Of a DNA stretch of 33,949 bases, positions 1 to 8,015 are shown one piece after another. The position numbers and the translations under genes were made by a program. Source of the stretch: an uncultured Candidatus Saccharibacteria bacterium (lineage in GTDB: Bacteria; Patescibacteriota; Saccharimonadia; Saccharimonadales; Saccharimonadaceae); NCBI GenBank assembly GCA_947253995.1, contig CAMYBM010000004.1:1-33949 (forward strand). The letters run 5' to 3'. Under the pieces are notes generated by a model. That model saw nothing but the letters and a program-made list of their open reading frames with translations, had not been told where the DNA came from and ran no database searches. Within the stretch, counting starts at the first letter, position 1; every line of letters begins with the position of its first letter.

Positions 1-321
1 CATAAGGGGTTAACTAAAAAGTTGATTGATGATCATATTTCTATACTAGTTTTTCCAGAGGGGACACGGACGCGTACCGGACAAATGGGCGCATTCCATC
101 AGGGATTAGCAAGAATTGCACTAGCAACGGGTGCGCGTATTCTACCTGTAGTTATTAAGGGTACGTATGCAGCCTGGCCGTGTACACAAAAACGTTGGTC
201 GAGATCGCGTCATGATGTAACCGTTGAATTCTTACCATTAATTGTGCCAAGTTCGAACGAAACTGCAGCGCAGTTAACTGCGCGAATGTATGATACAATA
301 AAACGTAAGCTAAACCAGTAA
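1..321 (+). CDS. PlsC-type acyltransferase, 5'-truncated by the window edge
   Basis: C-terminal half of a lysophospholipid acyltransferase (LPLAT/PlsC superfamily), which moves an acyl chain onto a lysophosphatidic acid or related glycerol phospholipid at the membrane. The frame is open from base 1 (H-K-G-L-T-K-K-L...), so the gene begins upstream and the TTG at 22 is not its start. The block III motif FPEGTRTRTG, which binds the glycerol-phosphate head, is visible at 52-81, followed by the hydrophobic ILPVVIKG segment typical of block IV. The catalytic HX4D of block I lies outside the window. It ends 22 bp before the next CDS. A second, complete PlsC-type gene lies at 17519-18163. The superfamily is clear, the exact substrate is not. 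Confidence 0.85.
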   Translation, partial: HKGLTKKLIDDHISILVFPEGTRTRTGQMGAFHQGLARIALATGARILPVVIKGTYAAWPCTQKRWSRSRHDVTVEFLPLIVPSSNETAAQLTARMYDTIKRKLNQ

Positions 322-343
322 TTGTGTAGAAGAAGGGCGAAAA

Positions 344-1315
344 ATGAACGACAAGAGTTCACCAAACAATCAGACCGGAAGTCAGCCAAACGGACAGCCG
401 GTAAGTTCAACATATAATTATTACGATGCTTCAAATGCGCAGCAACAGCTTAATGGCACAGGTCAGTCGGCAGATCCAACGGCACAGTTAGTTGACCCGT
501 CGCTTATGGGCGTACAAACACAGATACGTCAGCCACAGAGCAAAAACGCTGTTGTTTCGGTACGGAATTTGCTGATTGGTGGATTGATTACCTTTGCTCT
601 TGTTCTGGCTGTTTTTGCTGCTATTGTGTTACCGCCATTAATGCGACCGAGTGCCGAATCGTACGCTTCAGCCGCGCGCAAAGCAGATATTTTGGAGAAT
701 CTTGCTGGTACGTCAAAGTATTTTGTGATTAAAAAAATAACCGATTGGTCAATTGGGGCTAAGGATATGAACAAAACCCGAGACGATTTAGCGGAATGGC
801 GGAGCAGTTTGAGTGCAGCGATAATAGATTTACAATCGGAGCGCGCCGTTAAGGTAGACAAAAGAGCCGGCGCGAGCATGTCTACTACGCTTGATAAGTA
901 TCATGCATTGGAGCACGATCTCAACACTATGACCAATGTATTAGACGCATTGTTGCCGATATTACCTAATCTGGAAGAATTTAATGGAGCCATGGGAAAG
1001 CCAGCTTTAAACGATAAAGAGTTGCGTGCCATTACAGCTGATGCCGATACGATTTCTACTACACTATCTAGTTTTAATACGTCCAATCACGATGTCGATC
1101 TTAACTTTAATGAGTTAGGCAAGGTGTACAAGAATGTGGTTAGTGCCAGAAAGCCAAAAGCAGATGGTCAGCTTTTAGAAAATGCTAAAGGTGATTTTAA
1201 TAAGTTTGTTGGTCAATGGTCTGCTTTTTCGCGAGGAATTGTTGATAAGCGAACAGATCTGGTTCGTTCGATACATACTCTAAGGACTTACCTTGAGGAG
1301 AAATCTAATCATTAG
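344..1315 (+). CDS. Hypothetical single-pass membrane protein
   Basis: I do not recognise this 323-aa protein. Residues 1-65 are low-complexity and rich in N, Q, S, P and T, so probably disordered and cytoplasmic. One strong transmembrane segment follows at about 76-98 (from NLLIGGLITF to FAAIVLPPL). The remaining ~220 residues are soluble, charged and mostly predicted helical, probably extracytoplasmic, and resemble a four-helix-type sensor or scaffold rather than an enzyme; no catalytic motif is visible. A purine-rich GAAGAAGGG lies just upstream of the ATG. It sits between the acyltransferase and the uracil-DNA glycosylase with gaps of 22 and 6 bp, so all three are probably cotranscribed. 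Confidence 0.75.
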   Translation: MNDKSSPNNQTGSQPNGQPVSSTYNYYDASNAQQQLNGTGQSADPTAQLVDPSLMGVQTQIRQPQSKNAVVSVRNLLIGGLITFALVLAVFAAIVLPPLMRPSAESYASAARKADILENLAGTSKYFVIKKITDWSIGAKDMNKTRDDLAEWRSSLSAAIIDLQSERAVKVDKRAGASMSTTLDKYHALEHDLNTMTNVLDALLPILPNLEEFNGAMGKPALNDKELRAITADADTISTTLSSFNTSNHDVDLNFNELGKVYKNVVSARKPKADGQLLENAKGDFNKFVGQWSAFSRGIVDKRTDLVRSIHTLRTYLEEKSNH

Positions 1316-1321
1316 CTAATA

Positions 1322-1888
1322 ATGACTAAGCAGGATCAGCTAAATCAACTTGCAGCTGAAATTGTCAGCCGAGGAGTTTGCAGTGATCTTGCCGCACAGG
1401 CTACGCAGTTAGTGCGCGGTTCAGGTAACGTTAACGCCGATATTGTCTTAATTGGCGAGGCCCCGGGTAAGAATGAAGATCAACAAGGTGTACCTTTTAT
1501 TGGGGCTGCCGGTAAAGTATTAAATAATATTTTTGCGGAGAACAAAATTGTACGCGACGATATTTACATTACAAACATAGTTAAGTATCGTCCACCAAAT
1601 AATCGTGATCCGAAGCCAGCCGAGAAACAAGCTTTTTGGCCATATTTGGTGCGCGAGCTTGAGATCGTGGCGCCAAAAATTATCGTACCGATGGGGAGGC
1701 ACGCTATGACTTATTTTTTGCCCACAGCTATAATTTCAGAAGTGCATGGCAAAATATTTGATTGGCAAGGATATAAGGTAATGCCGTTATATCATCCTGC
1801 TGCTACTTTGTACAGACGGGATTTACTGGCCTTGCTTGAGCGCGATTTCGCGCGGTTAGTTCAACAAATAAAGCGACGAAAACAATAA
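1322..1888 (+). CDS. Family-4 uracil-DNA glycosylase lacking Fe-S cysteines
   Basis: Uracil-DNA glycosylase of the UdgA (family 4) type, 188 aa, which removes uracil from deaminated DNA to start base excision repair. The family motif GEAPGKNEDQQGVPFIG (about residues 45-61) forms the uracil pocket and water-activating loop. ITNIVKYRPPNNRDP (83-97) and the C-terminal YHPAA, with its conserved His, are also present. Family 4 normally coordinates a 4Fe-4S cluster with four Cys. This protein has only one Cys in total (C20). The KCRPP cysteine is Y89 and the following conserved Cys is F105, so the cluster is almost certainly absent. The start ATG is 6 bp after the previous stop with no clear Shine-Dalgarno site. 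Family assignment is firm; activity without the cluster is an open question. Confidence 0.9.
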   Translation: MTKQDQLNQLAAEIVSRGVCSDLAAQATQLVRGSGNVNADIVLIGEAPGKNEDQQGVPFIGAAGKVLNNIFAENKIVRDDIYITNIVKYRPPNNRDPKPAEKQAFWPYLVRELEIVAPKIIVPMGRHAMTYFLPTAIISEVHGKIFDWQGYKVMPLYHPAATLYRRDLLALLERDFARLVQQIKRRKQ

Positions 1889-1908
1889 GCAGAATGCAAT
1901 AAGTGTAG

Positions 1909-1914
1909 TATAAT
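1909..1914 (+). promoter_or_regulatory. -10 box for the FtsA-like gene, near-leaderless start
   Basis: Consensus TATAAT, with 7 nt between it and the ATG at 1922, so the predicted first transcribed base falls at or within 1-2 nt of the start codon. No convincing -35 at 16-18 nt upstream and no Shine-Dalgarno site. Confidence 0.55.
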
Positions 1915-1921
1915 ATGTAAT

Positions 1922-3187
1922 ATGAAACTATTCTCGCATGGCTCTAATACCGATAAATATTTAGTAGCTTTAGATATAGGCACGGAATATACAAAGGCTG
2001 TAATCGCGGAGCTAGTCGATGACGATAGTACGAATGATATTAGAGTTGTTGGGGTTGGGCGTGCGCGACAGGAATTCGGCAATATGGCAAGTGGTGCGAT
2101 TTCTGATATAACTGGGGTGGTTAAGAATTGCGAGACGGCGTTAATGATAGCAGAGGAGCAGTCGGGCGTCCAAGCTAAGCGTGCGGTTATTGGTATAGCA
2201 GGTGAATTTGTCAAAGGTATTACATCCACTGTGCGATATCGTCGTCCGGATGCAGATAGAGTGCTAGATGTCGCCGAAATTGAGCTTATTGTTGGTAAAA
2301 TTCAAGAGCGGGCGGCGCAAAAAGCTAGACAGCAATTGAGCTTTGAAACTGGCGTGGAAGATATTGAAGTAAAACTAGTTAATTCAGCTATCGTCGGCAT
2401 ACATATAGATGGCTACAAGATATCGAATCCAGTAGGATTTACCGGCAAGGACGTTACGGTGCAGATTTATACGGCATTTGCTCCAGCTATGCATATTAGT
2501 GCTTTAGAGCGTACGGCGCGTAGTCTTGATCTTGAGCTACTGGCTGTAGCGGCGGAACCGTTTGCGGTCGCGCGCGCAGTACTTGGTAATGAAAACAAAC
2601 AGAGCTATTCAGCTGTATTGTGTGATATTGGTGGTGGTAGCACTGATATTGCAGTAGTTAATGAAGGCGGCGTTGAGGGTACGCAAATGTTTGGCGTGGC
2701 GGGGCGTTCATTCACTAAGATGATAGCGGACGATCTAAATATAGGTTACGAAGCTGCTGAAAAACTTAAACTTAATTTGGATGACAATGCGGTTCGCGAA
2801 AAGTTAAAGTCTAAGCTAATAGAGGCTGTTGATCGGACGCTAGAAGTATGGTCATCTGGCGTTCAGATTGCGTTAGAGGAGTTCCATTCGATTGATCATT
2901 TGCCACCGCGAGTGCTTTTATGTGGGGGTGGTTCGGAGTTGTCTAAGCTAGTTGATTATTTAAAGCACTCTGATTGGTATGTTGATCTACCGTTCGCCCA
3001 TCGTCCAGATATTAAACATATAAGCGCCGCAGACGTTAGCGGTATTGTTGACTCAACGGGTGATATCAAGGGTTGTAATTTTATTACAGCTTTAGGGCTA
3101 CTTCGCGTAGGACACGATACAATATTAACTAGTAGCGGTCAAGATAATGGCATAAAGGGTAAGCTAGATAGGTTGCTAAGAATTTAG
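1922..3187 (+). CDS. ftsA: FtsA-like cell-division actin-family ATPase
   Basis: Actin-fold ATPase of the FtsA group, 421 aa, expected to tether FtsZ filaments to the membrane at the division site. Phosphate 1 motif VALDIGTEYTKAV (residues 15-27), phosphate 2 CDIGGGSTDIAVV (about 237-249) and the adenosine motif VLLCGGGSEL (about 329-338) are in actin order. The region NPVGFTGKDVTVQIY aligns with the NPVGLSG segment of classical FtsA that precedes the SHS2-derived 1C domain. The last residues (GIKGKLDRLLRI) look like the amphipathic membrane-targeting helix of FtsA. The following gene starts 8 bp later, with its Shine-Dalgarno site overlapping this stop codon. PilM is a related alternative, but the 1C segment and C-terminal helix favour FtsA. 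Confidence 0.85.
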   Translation: MKLFSHGSNTDKYLVALDIGTEYTKAVIAELVDDDSTNDIRVVGVGRARQEFGNMASGAISDITGVVKNCETALMIAEEQSGVQAKRAVIGIAGEFVKGITSTVRYRRPDADRVLDVAEIELIVGKIQERAAQKARQQLSFETGVEDIEVKLVNSAIVGIHIDGYKISNPVGFTGKDVTVQIYTAFAPAMHISALERTARSLDLELLAVAAEPFAVARAVLGNENKQSYSAVLCDIGGGSTDIAVVNEGGVEGTQMFGVAGRSFTKMIADDLNIGYEAAEKLKLNLDDNAVREKLKSKLIEAVDRTLEVWSSGVQIALEEFHSIDHLPPRVLLCGGGSELSKLVDYLKHSDWYVDLPFAHRPDIKHISAADVSGIVDSTGDIKGCNFITALGLLRVGHDTILTSSGQDNGIKGKLDRLLRI

Positions 3188-3195
3188 GAGGAGAT

Positions 3196-5013
3196 ATGGT
3201 AAAGCTCGATACAATTGATAAATTAGATGACGCCAAGCCGAATACCAATAAGTCCGAAGTGGAGTCAAGTGCGACTAATTCTGTAAATAAGGTACATAGT
3301 ACCGCCCGCGCAGCGAAAGAGGCGCTTATTGGTCGTGACACCGTTTATGTCGACAGCGATGATGATGCTACGTCGATTGTTTCTAAGTTAGTAGCATCAG
3401 ATTGTGCGGTTGTTGCTTTAGTGCCTAGTGTTAAATGCGCCGCGCTCAATAGTATAGTGAGCTTAAAATTAATCATGCGCGCAGCGCAAAAAGAGCAAAA
3501 AAAGATTACTCTAATAACGACCGATCCGATGTTGATCAAGTTGGCTGCTAGATTAAGCTTGCCGGTAGCTAAAAGTGTGAACGCGCAGTCTGTTGTGCCG
3601 GTTGACGTGTCCAAAGATAGCGCTGATGCCGATGATTTTATTGATGGACGTAGCCTGCCAGTTGCTGATCATGCTAGGTTGGACGATCAGCCTGCGTATA
3701 TTAAAGAGGACCGAGAACTAAGCTCGGCTGTAGCTTCGATTGAGGCAGATGATCGTGCGCATAACGATGCGGATGCCGATGGTATTAACGACGATCTGGA
3801 AAAAAGTGATCCTAAGCATCGCCATGGGCGCGTTAAAGTACCGAACTTTAAAGCTTTCCGTAATCGTGTAGTGTTGGGCGTACTTGCAGCAGCTATTATT
3901 ATTTCGCTAGGTATTTGGGGTATTGTTATAGCTCCGCACGCCAAGATTACGATCCAAGCTAAAACTATACCTAAGGACCTGTCATTTAATTTAATGTTGG
4001 TACCAAATGCTAAGCTCGATCTTGATCATACCACGATTAGCCCTGTGATTAAGACTGTTAAATTGACCGAGACCGTGCAGTTTGATGCTACAGGGTCGCG
4101 CGAACAGGGCAATAAGGCTAGGGGAAATATTAAGGTAAGTTATAAGAAGCCGCTATGCAAGTCATTATTTGGTTGTAAAGACATTAATACGGTAACACTC
4201 AAGCCGGGGCAAGTTATTCGGTATAAGGATGGCAAACAATACACTATAAATGACACAGTTACGCTTTATGGCATCGGTGATGAGAAAAAGCCGAGTGTTG
4301 CTACTGTAGGAGTAACGGCTACAACTTATGGTCCAGAATACAATTCGGTTAGTGATGGTGATGATTTTTTGATCAGTGGATACGATAAAGGAACGCTTAC
4401 TGCGCAAGCATCGGGGTCGTTTAGCGGCGGGACTCGCGAAACAGTCAAAGTTGTATCGAAAGATGATGTTGACCGTGCCTTGTCTGATGTAAAGAATAAG
4501 CTTAGTGGCGATAATGCTAAAGAAAAGCTAGCAAGTCAATTAAATGGCAGCACTATTATCCAAGGTAGTTTTAACGAGGCAATAGCGCCCCCTAAGGTTT
4601 CTCCAGCAGTTGATCAAGTATCGCGTGACGGCAAGGGCAGTGTAACTGTTGAAGCAACTTACACGATGATGGCAGTTGATAAGTCTGAGCTTGCAAAAAT
4701 ACTTGAACATCATATTCCAGTTCAAGCGGGACAGCGTATCTATGATAGCGGTATGGCTAAGTTGGAATTCAAGAATTTTCAGCAACATCGCAAAGGTTAC
4801 GTTGTTACTTTAAATACTGTTGGTTATATTGGACCGGTTATAGATGAGTCTGATATTAAGCGGCGCTCTGTTGGTAAAAAACGGGGTGAAATTAAGCAAG
4901 ATTTGGCCGCTATTCCGGGAGTGCAAGACGTTAAAGTAGACATGTCGCCATTTTGGGTTGGCTCAGTGAATTCAGATAAAAAGATAGAAGTAAGCTTTAA
5001 AATTAACCAATGA
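3196..5013 (+). CDS. Bitopic membrane protein, baseplate-J/gp47-like
   Basis: 605-aa protein of the type often labelled 'baseplate J/gp47 family' in CPR genomes; its real role is unknown. Residues 1-224 are cytoplasmic: a compact alpha/beta domain (about 48-140, starting DTVYVDSDDDATSIVSKL) then an acidic linker (about 145-210). One transmembrane helix lies at about 225-247. The remaining ~355 residues are extracytoplasmic and beta-rich, with repeated Ig/bacterial-surface-like features (for example FDATGSREQGNKARGNI). Translation is coupled to the FtsA-like gene: AGGAGGAG overlaps the upstream stop and lies just before the ATG. The stop overlaps ruvX by ATGA at 5010-5013. The pairing with an actin-like ATPase suggests an envelope-spanning partner, by analogy with PilM-PilN. 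This is inference. Confidence 0.75.
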   Translation: MVKLDTIDKLDDAKPNTNKSEVESSATNSVNKVHSTARAAKEALIGRDTVYVDSDDDATSIVSKLVASDCAVVALVPSVKCAALNSIVSLKLIMRAAQKEQKKITLITTDPMLIKLAARLSLPVAKSVNAQSVVPVDVSKDSADADDFIDGRSLPVADHARLDDQPAYIKEDRELSSAVASIEADDRAHNDADADGINDDLEKSDPKHRHGRVKVPNFKAFRNRVVLGVLAAAIIISLGIWGIVIAPHAKITIQAKTIPKDLSFNLMLVPNAKLDLDHTTISPVIKTVKLTETVQFDATGSREQGNKARGNIKVSYKKPLCKSLFGCKDINTVTLKPGQVIRYKDGKQYTINDTVTLYGIGDEKKPSVATVGVTATTYGPEYNSVSDGDDFLISGYDKGTLTAQASGSFSGGTRETVKVVSKDDVDRALSDVKNKLSGDNAKEKLASQLNGSTIIQGSFNEAIAPPKVSPAVDQVSRDGKGSVTVEATYTMMAVDKSELAKILEHHIPVQAGQRIYDSGMAKLEFKNFQQHRKGYVVTLNTVGYIGPVIDESDIKRRSVGKKRGEIKQDLAAIPGVQDVKVDMSPFWVGSVNSDKKIEVSFKINQ

Positions 5014-5462
5014 AACAGCGCAAGATAGCAGTCGGTATTGATTATGGCGCAAAGCACATTGGTATTGCGCGGGGTGATACGCTAGTAAAATTAGCGAGTG
5101 AATTAACGATGGTCGTAAATGATGAAAACGCAATTGATAAAATTGTAACGATCATCCAGCAAGAGGGTGCCAGTATCGTTGTTGTAGGATTGCCGCGAGA
5201 TAAAGACGGTTTGGAGACTGATCAGACTGTTCGCTGTCGTGCATTCGCTGATGAACTCCGAGCCGCACTAAGTTCATCTAAGCAAAAAATTATTTTTGCT
5301 ATGCAAGATGAAAGTTTGACGTCAGTTAAGGCCGAGGAGCAACTGCGATCGGAACGTCATTTTGATGCGATAATGCTTCGTAACGGTAGGCTTGATATGC
5401 GCGCGGCTGTACTCATTTTGACGGATTATTTGGAAGGTTATCAGGAGAAAGATAATGACTAA
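5010..5462 (+). CDS. ruvX: Holliday junction resolvase-like RuvX/YqgF
   Basis: RNase H-fold nuclease of the YqgF/RuvX family, 150 aa, close to the usual 140-150. Family members are implicated in processing the 5' end of pre-16S rRNA and in Holliday-junction resolution. Visible motifs: AVGIDYGAKHIGIARGD (first catalytic Asp in IDYG), VVVGLPRDKDG, and ESLTSVKAEEQL carrying the conserved DES(L/R)T-type acidic site. The C-terminal RAAVLILTDYLE supplies the helix that usually carries the last acidic residue. Its ATG overlaps the preceding stop as ATGA. Its own stop overlaps mltG by 8 bp, so it is translationally coupled on both sides. Confidence 0.93.
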   Translation: MKQRKIAVGIDYGAKHIGIARGDTLVKLASELTMVVNDENAIDKIVTIIQQEGASIVVVGLPRDKDGLETDQTVRCRAFADELRAALSSSKQKIIFAMQDESLTSVKAEEQLRSERHFDAIMLRNGRLDMRAAVLILTDYLEGYQEKDND

Positions 5463-6705
5463 GATTCCGCGTGTAACATTAACGCTACCGAACTTTAAGG
5501 GTTTTCGTCGGCCTAAGAATCCTAGTACTATAGCGCGTCGCCCTTCAGTAGAAATTGCAAAAGATTACGTTGAATTAGACTTTAAAGCCTTAATTGATGC
5601 TGATCGTTTGCAGCGGATGTCACCTAAAGAGCGTCGGCGGCAAGCCAAACTAGCAAAAAGGCGCGATCCAGTTTGGATTAAGCAACGCCATATTATACAT
5701 GTTGTGACCAGCATAACTGTAATTTTAATTGTTGTTTTTAGTAGCGCTTGCGCTTGGTGGACAGTGTCGACTAAACCGGTCAACGCGAATGATAGTACTA
5801 TCCGTCAATTTGTTATTGGTAAAGGAATGTCTAGCATGTCAGTTGCCAATGCTTTACAGAAAGCTGGTTTTATTCGTAACCCATTGGCGTTTTATATTTA
5901 CGTTAAATTCTATGGTGGAAATGTTCAGGCGGGGACACATATGCTTAGCCAAAGTTTCTCTCTAGCTAAGATCGCGCAAACTTTAGCAAAGTCGGCCAAC
6001 TCGCAAGTCAATATTCAGATACCGCCGGGGCTGACTTTGGATAAGTTGAAAGAGAACTTTAAACATTATGACTATACTGATCAAGAGATCAATGAGGCGT
6101 TTAGCAAGCATTATGACAAGCCAATTTTACGTTATAAGCCGGCTGACGCGACTTTAGAGGGCTATCTTTACCCTGATACTTACCGCATGCTAGCGGGAGA
6201 CAGTTTGCAGAAAGTTATCGAACGATCACTGGATGAGTATTACAAGGTGTTAAAGGACAACAAGTTGCTTGATGGCTTTGCGCAGCAAAACCTTAATTTG
6301 CATCAGGCGATCACATTGGCTTCGATTGTAACACGCGAAGTTAGCAATGCGGATGATCAAGGCAAAGTATCAGGTGTGTTTTTCAACCGTTTGCGGCGCG
6401 GCATGGCGCTAGGATCTGATGTTACCTTTAAGTATGCATTTAGCCAAGGATTATGTAAAAATGAAGATCCTAAGGAAGCTAATTCGCCAAGATGCGATTC
6501 GGTTTATAATACGCGAATAAATGTGGGACTACCACCGGGGCCAATTGCAAACCCGACGCTTACAGCGCTTAAAGCGGTCGCGTACCCTACATTAACCAGT
6601 GCGATGTACTTTGTCGCTGGCGATGACGGAAAGACGTATTTCTCCGACACAGTAGATCAGCATAATCGTGCAATTGCTGATCATTGTCACGAGCTATGTC
6701 GTTAG
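5455..6705 (+). CDS. mltG: Endolytic peptidoglycan transglycosylase MltG
   Basis: YceG/MltG-family enzyme, 416 aa, which cleaves nascent glycan strands in the periplasm or outer wall zone and may set strand length. It has a long basic cytoplasmic N-terminus (about 1-77), a single TM helix (about 79-101), a LysM-like region, then the YceG catalytic domain. Diagnostic motifs: ASIVTREVSN with E295 at the catalytic glutamate position, FFNRLRRGMALGSDVT, YNTRINVGLPPGPIANP and YFVAGDDGKTYFS. The cytoplasmic extension is longer than in enterobacterial MltG. A Cys-containing insertion (GLCKNEDPKEANSPRCD) sits just before the YNTR motif. An AGGAG Shine-Dalgarno site lies inside the end of ruvX. Confidence 0.93.
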   Translation: MTKIPRVTLTLPNFKGFRRPKNPSTIARRPSVEIAKDYVELDFKALIDADRLQRMSPKERRRQAKLAKRRDPVWIKQRHIIHVVTSITVILIVVFSSACAWWTVSTKPVNANDSTIRQFVIGKGMSSMSVANALQKAGFIRNPLAFYIYVKFYGGNVQAGTHMLSQSFSLAKIAQTLAKSANSQVNIQIPPGLTLDKLKENFKHYDYTDQEINEAFSKHYDKPILRYKPADATLEGYLYPDTYRMLAGDSLQKVIERSLDEYYKVLKDNKLLDGFAQQNLNLHQAITLASIVTREVSNADDQGKVSGVFFNRLRRGMALGSDVTFKYAFSQGLCKNEDPKEANSPRCDSVYNTRINVGLPPGPIANPTLTALKAVAYPTLTSAMYFVAGDDGKTYFSDTVDQHNRAIADHCHELCR

Positions 6706-6708
6706 GGA

Positions 6709-6737
6709 TTGCGCCAAGATAGTCTTCGTGCTACAAT
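6709..6737 (+). promoter_or_regulatory. Promoter of the LysM-CHAP hydrolase gene
   Basis: TTGCGC (6709-6714), 17-nt spacer, TACAAT (6732-6737). It begins 4 bp after the mltG stop. The ATG is at 6754, so the 5' leader would be only about 10 nt and has no Shine-Dalgarno motif. Confidence 0.6.
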
Positions 6738-6753
6738 TGTATAAGCTTAAGTT

Positions 6754-7977
6754 ATGAAAAATAACGATAGTAAGTCTAATTTGTTTGATGCGAGTTTAGC
6801 TAGACTAAGATGCCTATTTAAAAAACATAGTCGTTTAGGCTATGGGTTATATATTGCCTCATTTGCATTGTTGATGCTGGTAGTTGGATTTAGCTATGGG
6901 TCGGCAGATGCAGCAGTAACTAACCTACCAGCTACTACTGCTACTGTAGGTGTTAATGGCATGCAGGGGAAGAACTCTGATAGTAGCAATGACATGCCTA
7001 GTAGCATAACTAATGCAAAGAAACCGCCGCGCAAGGGTACCAATACCGTAGCGGATATTAAGGCTGTTAATATTGCAAGCGATGTAGCTAATCTTGCTGG
7101 GTTGTCGTCCACTAACAGTATATTGTCTAACGCTGAATCGGCCAATGTATCTGCGACGTTGGCGCAAGCAAACGCTTCTACCGCAAGTAAGCGTTCAACC
7201 GCTAGTAGCACTAGAGTTGACAAAGCTGTAGATACTTACGACGTCGTACAGGGGGACAATGTTCCTTTGGTGGCAGAGAAGTTTGGTATTTCGCCAGAGA
7301 CATTGAAGCTCGCCAACAACCTTAATAGCGATATTTTAAATCCTGGAATGAAACTAACTATACCAGCCACTGATGGTATAGTTTATACATTCCATAACGG
7401 TGACACAATCGAGGATATTAGCAACCGGTATCATATCAGTGTGGATGATATCTTAACATTTAACAATTTGGATCGAAATAATATTAAAGATGGTACAAGA
7501 ATTCTTTTGCCAAATGCTGCCATCCCAGAGGTTGTCGTGCCAGTGGCGCCGGGTAGACCGCTTGCACCAGCGCCGGGTCGACCACTTGCGCCAGCTCCGG
7601 GCAGACCGCTTGCGCCAGCGCCAGTAGTGGTTATGCCGCGTCCGCGTGTTCCGGTGATGTCGGGCAACAACTACGCTTACGGTTATTGTACGTGGTATGC
7701 ATATAATCGTCGTCGTCAACTAGGTTTGCCGGTAGCAGGTGGTTGGGGTAACGCAAATACTTGGGATACGCGCGCAGCTATGAGTGGCTACATCGTTGAT
7801 CGCACACCGTCGGTAGGGGCTATTTTCCAGACCGATAACGGACCATTTGGCCACGTTGGGGTCGTAGAACGAGTTAACAGTGATGGCACGATAACAGTTT
7901 CTGAAATGAATTACACGCGTTGGAATGTTAAATCAACACGTACGATATCGCCTGCGCCGTTTAAGTTTATCCACTAG
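6754..7977 (+). CDS. Secreted LysM-LysM-CHAP peptidoglycan hydrolase
   Basis: 407-aa predicted wall hydrolase. The N-terminus carries basic residues, then a hydrophobic signal/anchor (about 28-50, LGYGLYIASFALLMLVVGF). A Ser/Thr/Ala-rich linker (to ~160) leads into two LysM peptidoglycan-binding repeats (about 162-206 and 211-254). A proline-rich spacer with three copies of APGRPLAP (265-288) is followed by a CHAP amidase/endopeptidase domain (about 305-407). The CHAP nucleophile is C312 in YGYCTWYAY, paired with H367 in GHVGVVE. Likely roles are daughter-cell separation, wall remodelling or, in an episymbiont, acting on host wall; the sequence cannot decide between these. It has its own promoter behind the mltG cluster. 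Confidence 0.92.
   Translation: MKNNDSKSNLFDASLARLRCLFKKHSRLGYGLYIASFALLMLVVGFSYGSADAAVTNLPATTATVGVNGMQGKNSDSSNDMPSSITNAKKPPRKGTNTVADIKAVNIASDVANLAGLSSTNSILSNAESANVSATLAQANASTASKRSTASSTRVDKAVDTYDVVQGDNVPLVAEKFGISPETLKLANNLNSDILNPGMKLTIPATDGIVYTFHNGDTIEDISNRYHISVDDILTFNNLDRNNIKDGTRILLPNAAIPEVVVPVAPGRPLAPAPGRPLAPAPGRPLAPAPVVVMPRPRVPVMSGNNYAYGYCTWYAYNRRRQLGLPVAGGWGNANTWDTRAAMSGYIVDRTPSVGAIFQTDNGPFGHVGVVERVNSDGTITVSEMNYTRWNVKSTRTISPAPFKFIH
7546..7617 (+). repeat. Three in-frame 24-bp tandem repeats
   Basis: Three tandem 24-bp units, each encoding APGRPLAP, form the proline-rich spacer between the LysM and CHAP domains. The units differ at synonymous positions (for example CCG/CCA, AGA/CGA), so they are not a very recent duplication. 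Copy number may vary between strains. Confidence 0.9.
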
Positions 7978-7994
7978 TCTCAACTGTGCGGGCG

Positions 7995-8003
7995 TGCTAA
8001 AAT
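7995..8003 (+). promoter_or_regulatory. Extended -10 promoter of exonuclease I gene
   Basis: TGCTAAAAT (TG-n plus TAAAAT) with 12 nt to the ATG at 8016, predicting a leader of about 6 nt. No obvious -35 at the usual distance; the TG extension would compensate. Confidence 0.55.
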
Positions 8004-8015
8004 AAGAGTAAATTT

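Noticed and set aside
22..24. TTG at 22 as the start of the first acyltransferase gene
   Set aside because: The frame is open to base 1 and the block I catalytic motif is missing, so the gene is cut by the window edge.
3196..5013. Baseplate-J/gp47 similarity as evidence of a prophage or contractile injection system
   Set aside because: No other tail, sheath or capsid gene is near; the protein has a TM helix and sits in a division/wall operon, so the label is probably only a shared beta module.
7546..7617. Short tandem repeats as a CRISPR or mobile-element trace
   Set aside because: The repeats are contiguous, in frame and encode a proline linker inside a hydrolase; no spacers, no cas genes, no inverted ends.
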